Assembly (NCBI GenBank): GCA_914767885.1
Contig: CAJZBQ010000012.1
Coordinates: forward strand, 62,001-126,000
DNA: 64,000 bases
DNA from: Blepharisma stoltei
Lineage: Eukaryota > Ciliophora > Heterotrichea > Heterotrichida > Blepharismidae
Direction: 5' to 3'
Shown here: positions 39,972 through 48,589 of the stretch, piece after piece
Layout: each line of letters begins with the position of its first letter
Numbering within the stretch: position 1 is the first letter of the stretch
The notes under the pieces: generated by a model
What the model was told of the DNA's origin: nothing
The model's input: the letters and a program-made list of their open reading frames with translations, nothing else
Database searches by the model: none
Program-made: the position numbers and the translations under genes

Positions 39972-42842
39972 ATGGAATTAAGCCTTTTCGAAAAAAGTGA
40001 AATTGAATTGGTAGACGGTGCTTTAGAAGTAAAAAATAGCTAGGAAATTGAAGAAAATTTCATTTATGTCCGCGACCTCATTGGCCTCAAAACAGACGAA
40101 AGCGAAATTCTAGCGATTTTACAAACGAGATCGATACAAGGAGAACACGAGATTATTAGTAGAGGCGTTTTGTATGGGATTCTGACAGGGATGGACTGGC
40201 TGAGCTATTTGTTATTGACTTCTCATAAATAAAATGGCATTCGGTTCGAGAGAAAATTGGCTTTGCCAATTTTCTCTCCCTCATGGAATTTTATTTATGG
40301 GGTTGGGTTTTCTCTCGAGAACTTCTGCACAGCAATAGTCGTTTAACTTTGGGGATAACCAAAGGCACGACTCCTCAGTGCACTCAAGATTTCGGAGTTT
40401 TACCTCTCAGCACACGTCCCCACGGGAGGATGACCCTTAGGCGGAACACGCGCAGGAGCTGAGTCTGGACGAGCGACGGCAACGCGCCGGGTGAGATGTG
40501 CGGAGATTTATCTGGCGACTAGCCTCATAGAAGGCTTGGGTGTGGGCTGACCACATATTCCAAGATGGCTTGGTGACGTCACTAGTTGTCGCTTTGACCC
40601 TTTTTTTATTAAGGGGTGTGGGCACTAGACACCTTAAAAACTATGTAACTAAGTAAGTAAGTTATTGACTTCTCGAGATAATTTCCAAACGGCTTGCAAT
40701 ACTCTCTCTATGATGCTGCCTAAATTGAAATCGACACAGCGAGCTGTTTGGCTGTTCACGCAGCTGTGGAAAACGGAGTCTCCAGCGTTTACAGGGCTTT
40801 TTATGACGATTTTGAGAAGTCTGGATTTGGTGAACGAGATTAAGACGCAGCTGGATTGGATTAATACACAGCAATTCGCCTCTTTGGTGTTTTATAAAGT
40901 TCTGAGGGGTGCTTCACTTTTGGCGGCAGAAGGGATGCCAGTGTTATTTGATCATATTCATATAATTTCTCAGATTTGGATACACAGGAGAGACGCATGC
41001 ATTTCTATAGGAAGAGACTTAGTAAGAATCGTTAGTAGCCTGGCAGAGTCAGGCGGAATTGAGCATATATGAAATGATTTATTTGCCTCTGGGCGTGATG
41101 GAGCTCCATTATATTGAAGTCTGTTATGCACCCCTACACATCCTAAGTTTCATTCAGTTTTACTTAAGCCAGAAATAGAAAATAAGCTCGCATTTATCGT
41201 AGAAAATGGCTACCAAAGCAACTATACCCGATATCTCAAATGAATAATGGAGACCTACAATGACCACGTACTAGACGATTTAGTTAGGTTTATAGTAAAT
41301 TATCCAGTGGAAAAAGAAAACGTTCACAGGTGGCAAATAGTCGCCTGGCTCCTCACAAATGAGACAGACCACCAGATTCAAGCAAGCATAAAGCAAGCCC
41401 TTGTATATGACTGCTTATTTTTTAACTCCCAGGACCAAGCTTATATAATAGAGCCAGCCATGTCATTTCTTAAGCACTCAATCACAAACTGCCCAAAAAT
41501 CGCTGAAGAGCTGCTTGAATTTATGCTGACTTCGGCAGAACTTTATGATAAAAGATCGACACCGAGGATTATGAGAAGCTTAAAAGACTGTTTTACTGTC
41601 GCTTGTACACAAGGATTTTTCCCGAGTTTGCAGTCTTTAATAGGTGATGAAAGAATTGACGGAAACATTAGGACGAGGCTTAAAGAACTCCTAGAAGCGA
41701 CTACACATGATGGAGATTTGTCACCACCTGCTGCTCTATTTGAAAAAGAAGATACATCATTATCAGCCCCAAGGTCCTTTGTTGACTATTTAGGAGAAAT
41801 TGCTTTCGTTTTTGCTAATGAGCCTAATTTTGATATCTTAATGGAAATGATTCACAAATCTCAGCTTGTCAATGAAGACTTATGTAGTTTCGTTATCAAG
41901 TGTTTGACTCATGAGTTTATACAGCCTCTAACTTTAGACTTGCCTCAAAACAGTGTGCTATATCAAATATTTTTACATAGTGAAACTAATGCTAGACTTA
42001 GAGAGCTACTAAAACTTTTGCACGCTGCAGAAAGCTCTATTGGTGTTAGGCTACTTGTATATTCTTTACAAAAAAACTCCAAACTATATCAGCAATTTGA
42101 GGACCAGTTAGAACGGGATTTATTAGCAAGTCTTCAAGATATTTCCTTGGAAACTTTACATTGGGTGTTCCCTGAAGTCTTTGCAAAGCTTTCTAAGCTT
42201 GTCACCCCAAATATAATCCATTTCTTCTTACAGACCACTGATATGAAGCTTCTTCATAAGGTTGAACAAGATTTAATGCTCGATTCTTATTCAATTCTGT
42301 CTAATAAACTTTCCCAAGTCTTGGAAAAATCTGACGAATTTTCATCATCAGAAAAAATTTACCTGTGGAAATTGATACAAGCTGAAATAAAGCCAGACCA
42401 AATTGGGAAACTTCTGGACCATTTTCAGCATTCTTTGCCGCTCGGCAACCAATGAGAAAGCTTATCAGGGCTGGTTTGCTATTTGTGCTCACATACTTCA
42501 CAAATTAATATAGAAAATGTGAAACAGATATTGACACTGCCTGCAAAATATTGTAAAATTACGGTTTCTGTGGTTTTGGTAGGGATTAAGGTGGAGTTTG
42601 TAAGGTTTATTTAGATTGAAGAAGCAGTCTTAGAAATTATAAAAAAAGCCCAATTTCAAGGACAAATTAACATTTTAAAGCACCTTAAGCATTGGATTGA
42701 GCAGGATGGAAAATTAGCTTCTATTGTAAAAACAAAAAGCCTGCAAGAGGTGCTGATAAGTACAATGCAGGCTCTTTCTTCTGATTATTTTAGGGAATTC
42801 AGCTGTCTTTTAGAAACTTCAAGGCAATTATATTCATCTTAA
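39972..42842 (+). CDS. INTS3: Integrator complex subunit 3
   Basis: About 796 residues after removing two 15-nt introns (40029-40043 and 42600-42614) and a 450-bp retroposon insertion. The N-terminal half matches INTS3: Gly-x-Asp-Trp-Leu, Leu-Met-x-Lys-Leu-Lys-Ser...Arg-x-x-Trp-Leu, Ile-Gly-Arg-Asp-Leu-Val-Arg, and Trp-x-Ile-x-x-Trp-Leu-Leu-Thr. It is all-helical HEAT-like throughout. INTS3 is a scaffold of Integrator, which attenuates RNA polymerase II and processes snRNA 3' ends, and also joins the SOSS single-strand DNA-binding complex. Several Trp residues are TGA. Confidence 0.85.
40029..40043 (+). other. 15-nt intron, INTS3 intron 1
   Basis: GTAAAAAATAGCTAG contains two in-frame stops; removal keeps the frame. 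Confidence 0.9.
40225..40660 (+). mobile_element. SINE-like retroposon A in an INTS3 exon
   Basis: Flanked by a 14-bp direct repeat GTTATTGACTTCTC (40211-40224 and 40661-40674). The 5' end reads ATAAATAAAATGGCATTCGG and the 3' end has a (TAAG)n tail. It is the same family as 23666-24091. A GGTTCGA-like box near 40249 resembles a pol III B box but no full tRNA-like head is evident. Removing 450 bp keeps the frame. Confidence 0.9.
42600..42614 (+). other. 15-nt intron, INTS3 intron 2
   Basis: GTAAGGTTTATTTAG ends with an in-frame TAG; removal opens the last 75 codons of the gene. Confidence 0.88.
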
Positions 42843-42977
42843 TAAGTTTATGTTTAAATTAAGTATTATTTATATATATAAAGAGAGAAGCTTACTGAAA
42901 TAATGAATTTTAGGTTTATAAATAACTTTGAGGTCTTTTTAATTTCTTAGTTTAGCGGCTTTTACAGGTATAAAAGG

Positions 42978-43049
42978 TCAGAGGCCAGGATTTGAACCTG
43001 GGACCTACAGTGTTGCAATACAGTCGCTCTACCGCTGAGCTACCTCTGA
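42978..43049 (-). tRNA. tRNA-like gene 1 of 3, isotype uncertain (Cys-like GCA?)
   Basis: 72 nt with a perfect 7-bp acceptor stem (TCAGAGG/CCTCTGA), a D arm GCTCAGCGGTAGAGC and a T arm CCAGGTTCAAATCCTGG, and a T-run terminator after the 3' end. The anticodon arm pairs as ACTGT/ACTGT with a central T-T mismatch and an 8-nt loop ATTGCAAC, in which GCA follows a T. The isotype cannot be fixed by eye. Confidence 0.75.
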
Positions 43050-43242
43050 TTTATAATAATGATAATCAAACTTTCTTCAAGAAATTGACTTAGAAAGGAA
43101 CCTGCAAGGTAAGATTAGTTTTTTCATTGTTAGAAGCCTCTTTAAAATTTCGTCTTACAAAAAAAAATTGATCTTTTTATTTATATTACTGCAATTGAAA
43201 TGATTTTTAAAAATAAGAATTGATCAGAAACACATTCAAAAG

Positions 43243-43313
43243 TCAGAGGCCAGGATTTGAACCTGGGGCCTCCGGTGTGTCATACAGACGCTCTACCACT
43301 GAGCTACCTCTGA
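43243..43313 (-). tRNA. tRNA-like gene 2 of 3, isotype uncertain (GAC loop)
   Basis: 71 nt. Acceptor and T arms are identical to gene 1, the D arm is almost so, and a T-run terminator follows. The anticodon arm pairs as TCTGT/ACCGG with a central T-C mismatch and the loop ATGACAC (GAC at the anticodon place, Val-like by the code). Confidence 0.7.
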
Positions 43314-43563
43314 TTATATATTAATATTTGAGCAGCAAGTGATCTTCAAGAAATGATAAAATTGTATTTGCAAATAAATTATCAGAAATCAAAAGCTATC
43401 AATAAATCCCATAAGCATTTATTGTAAATAGGTATATGAAATAAAATAAATATAAATTAAATATTATATCAAAATGCTTAAAATACTTATAGAATAATGG
43501 GTTTTAATTATTTGAATAAATAAATTTATTGATCAACATTAGCTTTTAAATAAGTTAAAAATG

Positions 43564-43635
43564 TCAGAGGCCAGGAATTGAACCTGGGACCACCGGTTTG
43601 CAGTACAGATGCTCTACCAACTGAGCTACCTCTGA
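43564..43635 (-). tRNA. tRNA-like gene 3 of 3, isotype uncertain (TGC or GCA)
   Basis: 72 nt with the same acceptor stem, near-identical D and T arms and a T-run terminator. The anticodon arm pairs as TCTGT/ACCGG with the same T-C mismatch as gene 2 and the loop ACTGCAA. Position 33 would be C instead of the usual T. Confidence 0.7.
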
Positions 43636-44191
43636 TAATTTTCTCTGTTTTCGCGACATTTTCATCTCTTGAAAAGTCTACCACCCTATAAAATAATCAT
43701 TTTCCTCATGAAAATATGACTATGTTGTTAATTTGTTATCGAGTAATTCTTGTTATAAGCAAGAAAATTTCAATATGGATTAAATAATGGTCAGAAAAAT
43801 TCTTTTGTCATAATTATTATAGCAAATAACTTTACCAAACATGAATTTGAAGATATCTTCAATAAAATTAGGAAGTTTGGAGCTCTTAAAGATTTATTAC
43901 TCGATCAAAATTTGGATTTTTGGACTTTTTTATAAATTTTAATTTTAAAGAAAGTGGCCTCTATTTGAAGTTAATAATAAAAATTCACAGAAATCCTGCA
44001 ATTTTAAAGTGGCAAGCACTCTAAAGAACACAAAATAATTCATGAGTCAAAATATTTGTTATGTATAGAATCATTCTTATTGATACTCAAAATTAATGAA
44101 TCTTTACTATAACTCTATTTCAATTTTTAATTTTAATAATTTCTTTAAATAAAAATCTTTTTGTCTTGAAAGCTTCATTTTTTGGATATCT
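43636..44191. other. AT-rich intergenic region after the tRNA cluster
   Basis: No gene or clear repeat is visible. Confidence 0.5.
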
Positions 44192-44532
44192 TACTCGACC
44201 CTTTGTGAACGAACAAAAAAATTTTGCTCGCTAATAGAAAGGGGTTAATTTTTTGTTTTGTCTATAATTTCTATAGTAATTTTTTTTCCTCGAAATTTAA
44301 AAAAAATCGATATTCGCAAAAATTGGAAAGTAAATATATTTAATTTGTAAAATTTAAGTTTTAAAATGCAAGTTATTTAAAATTAATAGAACTAGCTAGA
44401 GAATTAATAATTATCACTATATATCAAAATATTTTTTATAAAAAATTTTCTATTAAATTTTTTTTTTGTTCGCCCACGAAGGGTGGGGGCTTTTTGGTAA
44501 AATTTTTATGATTTTGTCGCGGAGGGAGGAGC
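44192..44532. mobile_element. MITE-like element M8, intergenic
   Basis: 341 bp between TA 44192-44193 and TA 44533-44534. The left end reads CTCGACCCTTTGTGAACGAAC followed by its complement arm. The right end has GTTCGCCCACGAAGGGTGG and GGAGGGAGGAGC. The interior holds the AAAAATTGGAAAGTAAATAT core shared with M1, M2 and M5. More diverged than M1 and M5. Confidence 0.78.
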
Positions 44533-45276
44533 TAGCATCATTTCTGTCAAAAATAATGATGATTTTATTAAGAGCCCATTATAAAATGGTGAAGTATATA
44601 CAATTTTATAATTTATAAACAAATAAAACTAAAGATTTCGACTGCACATTTATTTTATTTAAGCAATCAGAAATTTATAAAATAAATATTAATTTCAAAA
44701 AGAAAAATATATCCTATCACTGGCACAGTGCTTGTTGAAGTTTCAAATTCCATATTTAATCTAATCGTATTTATATGCTTAATTATAACTATTCTAACAG
44801 ATAATTATTTAAAAAAATCCCAGCTCAAGATATTTTAGGATTTCCAGAGAATTTCATTATTTTTTACAAGTCTGTAAAGGCCTAGAAAATTATTTTTCAT
44901 ACGTAATGTCATATTACATTTCTGATCCATTTCTGTAAAGAAGCCATAATTTTCACAGATGTAGGCCCAATGATCGTGTCCTTTGATAGCATGCATTTAT
45001 AGAAGAAAATTTGGCTTAGGCTTTTTAAATAGTGCTCCATTTGGTCAAAATTTAATCACTGTCAAAAAAATTTAAAACAAATTTCCCTAGAAAATGTCGC
45101 ACTATCAAAGGTGACATGGAGCCAATTTTTCACTCCATTTTCTTATCAATAATAAAAAATACCTTAAAATACAAAAACTTAAAGTTTTATTCATATTAAG
45201 TGCCGATCCATTTAAAATTATTTAACTAAAGCTGGCTTTTTATCGATAAACGAATGGCGCACATCGAATTCTAAAT
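44533..45276. other. AT-rich intergenic region upstream of the CYC8-like gene
   Basis: No coding frame. A weak inverted repeat pairs GTGTCCTTTGATAGCATG near 44976 with its partial complement near 45105 (GCACTATCAAAGGTGACAT), about 110 bp apart. This could be an old element or a transcribed hairpin. Confidence 0.4.
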
Positions 45277-48200
45277 ATGGCTAATAATTCTCAAATGATG
45301 GATAATCTTTCCCTTAGCGGAGCACAGGTAGATGAACTGGAAAAGGAACTTGAAGAAAATCCTTTTAATATCCGAGCCCTTAGTGAATTGGCTCAACATT
45401 TCGCAAGTCAAGGGGACTATGCATCAGCATGTCAGCACTACGAAAAAATAGTTAGAGTAGATGAAGAGAACGGTAAGGCCTGGACTGCCTTAGGACACTG
45501 TTATCTTCTAAAAGGCGAATATCAGAAATGTTTTACCGCTTATCAGAAAGCTCTTTATACTATGGAAGATAACCGAGATCCCCAGCTGTGGTATGGCATC
45601 GGGCTCCTCTATAATAAATTCGAAAGTTATGAATACGCAGAGCCTGCTTACCAAGCAGTTTTAAGGATTGACCCTAATTTTGAGCAAAAGCATGAAGTCT
45701 TATACAAATTAGGGCTCATCTATAAGAAGACAAAATCTTTTGATAACTCCATCACTTATCTCAGAAATGCAATGGCATGTGAAAATGTCCCGATTTCAAG
45801 AAAAGTTGATGCATTGTGCCATATAGGCAACTGCTATGAAAAACAAGAGAAAATGGACGAAGCGATCAGTATTTATCGAGAAGCCCTGACCTTAGATGAA
45901 AGCAATTTTAAAACTATGGAATATCTAGGATGGGCCTTAATGAACCACTCGGCCCATGAGCAAGCTTTAGAAATTCTCAACCGAGCCTTAGAGTTCGTTA
46001 AGGAAAATTGCGCAGAGGCTGGTGACATCCATTACCTTGTCGGGAGATGCTACTTGGACTTAAAAAATTACCCAGAAGGCCAGTCAGCATTTCAAAAAGC
46101 CATTTATAAAAACCCAAATGCGTACATATATTGGTGCAGCATCGGCATTTTATATGCCTTAGCAACCCAACCTCAAGACGCCTTTGAGTGCTTCGTAAAA
46201 GCCTCCAACATTTCTCCAGAATGTGGAGATGTCTGGTTTAATATGGCTGTTCTATACGAGCACTGCAAGCAAAAACAAGAAGCAAGTCTTGCCTATCAGC
46301 GTGCCTTCAGCTTAGACAGTTCCAATAAAAAAGCTATTGATAGAAAAACCAAACTTCAAGCTGGCGATGAAACTTCGCCGATCCCTGATTTTATCGGGTC
46401 CATGCTAATTACTGCATTTTTTATAGTGCAACATTACTAGGGGAATTTATTCGAAAATCTTTTGATAGTGTGCTATTTAAACGAAAAAACCATTATTTTC
46501 GGCCAAATATTAAAATATTTAAAAATTTTCGACCAAATCTTCTTCAATAAAATGCCCAATATTAAAAGCACACAATCATGGGCCTGCATCCGATTTTATT
46601 CACCCTATTTTTGAAGTAAGTGACGTCCCATTCTCAATCAAAAAGAACGACAAAGCCTTAAAACCATTAAAAACGCTTCCTGACATTAAAAATTTCAGAA
46701 GAGATGGAGAAATAGAAGAAGAGAGGTCTGAAGGTCCTCAACAGGAAGAAGAAGAAGAAGAAGTAGACTTAGAAGCAGAAGAAGCAGAGGAGCCTTCAGA
46801 AGAAAAAAAAGTTAAAAAAGAAAAGATAGAAGAAGAAAATGTAGAAGAAGGAGAGGAAGAAGAAGAGGAAGAAAGTGAAGAGGAAGAAGACGAAGAGGAT
46901 GAAGAAGTTTCCATTAAAAGCTATGAAAATTCAGGATCTGAAGCATCGTCAACAGAAAAAAGAAGAACTGAAGGGCCAAGGACAAGAAGAAGAGACTCTA
47001 TGCAAACTAGAAAAGCGTCGGCGCCACAAGCGGTAAGTCAGCCACCATCTCAGCAGCAAAAGCCAAAACAGGCTCAGCCACAGCCTCGACCTTCAACCCC
47101 CGTGACGAGCTCAGTTACTCAGCCTCAACCTCAACAATCCCCAGCTTCTCAATTTCAGTCAATGCCTCAAATGATTTTCCCACAACGACCATCTACAGCT
47201 AATCTCCCTCAGCCATCCCCTAAAGTTGCAAATACAAACCTTCCTCAAGCAATTCAAAATAAAGCTCCACAAGTTCCAACCCCTTCAAAGCCTCAAACAG
47301 CGCCAATTTTCCCATCAGGCATGAGTCCATTTGGAGCAATGCCAAATTTCCCAATGCCACCAAACATGCCAGGGATGCTAAATCACCCCCAGTCAAATAT
47401 ATCACAACCAGGAATGCCAAATTTCCAGCTTCCACCTAGCATGCCAAACATGCCGAATATGCCAAACATGCCAAATATGCAAAACATGCCCAACATGCCC
47501 AACATGCCCAACATGCCCAACATGCCCAACATGCCCAACATGCCCAACATGCCCAACATGTCCAGCATGCCTAACATGCCAAGCATGCCAAATATGCAGA
47601 ATATGCCAAATATGTCTGGGCTTTCTTCACCAATAGCAAATTTATATACCTCATTATATATTAAGCTATGAGCTAAAAATGTTACCTATTTTATAGTAAA
47701 TTTTCACAGTTAGTCTACAGATATTATTTTAAATAGGTATACCACCTAATCAATCTTCAAATGTCCCTACATCAGGAATGCCAAATATGAGTGCACTTCA
47801 AGGAGGAATGCCAAACTTCAATATTCCCAATATGCCTTCAATGCCAAATAACCCAAACCCTGGAAATATGCCAAATTTCCCTGGACTTTCAGGGATGCTA
47901 GGCATGCCTGGTGGACCTAGCATGATGATGCCTGGAATGATGGGGATGCCTGGCCAGCCAGGAATGATGGGAATGCCTCCTCAGTCAGGTATGATGTCTA
48001 TGCAAGGAAATTCTCCACAGCCACAACAAGGAAATAATCAGCCAAACCAGCCTAAAGGTCCAGTTCAAGGATTTAACCCTTATCAGATGGCAGCATTAAT
48101 GATGAATCCGATGTTGGCAGCTCAAATGATGTATGGGATGGGCCAAGTGCCAGGGATGAATCCTATGATGCCACAGATGGGAAATATGCCAATGGGAAAC

Positions 48201-48546
48201 ATGCCTGGGTACCCAGGAGCCATGCCAGGAGGTATGCCAGGAAACCCACCTCCAAACATGAATATGGCAAACTGGATGCAAAACATGAGGATGCTTGCTC
48301 AAGCTAGACAACAAATGAACCCTCAAAATCCTGCCAAAAAAGAGCACGACGAAGACCTTGCAGAAGCTTTACTCTTCTTTTTATAATAAAACGACATTTT
48401 AAATCCTAAAATTGCTATTTTCTATCTATTATATCAATTATTTACAAAAGCTAGCAAATTTGAATGAAAAAGGAGAAGATGAAGATGGCGCAAGAAAGCG
48501 AAGAGGCGACGACAAAGACTCAGCAAAGAAGAAAAGAAAAAGATAA
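45277..48546 (+). CDS. CYC8/SSN6-like TPR corepressor with three IESs
   Basis: About 977 residues after removing three TA-bounded IESs (46406-46562, 47643-47739, 48370-48451; 336 bp in all). Residues about 20-370 are ten or so TPR repeats including Gly-Lys-Ala-Trp-Thr-Ala-Leu-Gly-His-Cys-Tyr, characteristic of CYC8/SSN6 and the UTX TPR region. An acidic Glu-rich stretch follows, then Gln/Pro-rich and Asn-Met-Pro repeat regions, then a Lys/Arg-rich C-terminal nuclear signal. In yeast the homologue pairs with TUP1 to repress transcription. All three IESs lie in or next to low-complexity parts, outside the TPR array. Confidence 0.85.
46406..46562. other. TA-bounded IES, 157 bp, CYC8-like gene IES 1
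   Basis: The segment lies between TA 46406-46407 and TA 46563-46564. Removal joins Gly-Ser-Met-Leu to Lys-Ala-His-Asn-His-Gly, moving into the frame of the acidic region. The interior holds stops in the host frame. Confidence 0.85.
47443..47604 (+). repeat. 9-bp coding tandem repeat (Asn-Met-Pro)n
   Basis: A run of AACATGCCC/AAYATGCCR units encodes Asn-Met-Pro triplets. Eight consecutive identical units near 47487-47560 imply recent slippage. The open frame on the opposite strand is a by-product of the repeat. Confidence 0.9.
47643..47739. other. TA-bounded IES, 97 bp, CYC8-like gene IES 2
   Basis: The segment lies between TA 47643-47644 and TA 47740-47741. The two ends are partly inverted (TATATACCT and AGGTATA). 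Removal joins Ala-Asn-Leu to Pro-Pro-Asn-Gln in frame. Confidence 0.85.
48370..48451. other. TA-bounded IES, 82 bp, CYC8-like gene IES 3
   Basis: The segment lies between TA 48370-48371 and TA 48452-48453. Removal joins Ala-Glu-Ala-Leu to Ala-Asn-Leu-Asn-Glu and adds the basic C-terminus. Without removal the frame stops at 48386. Confidence 0.85.
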
Positions 48547-48589
48547 TTTTAGTGTTATCCTTATAATTATAAAATGATTAGTTAAACAC

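Noticed and set aside
47383-47586. Open frame on the minus strand encoding a Leu-Gly-Met repeat
   Set aside because: It is the complement of the (Asn-Met-Pro)n coding repeat of the CYC8-like gene and exists only because the 9-bp unit has no stops.
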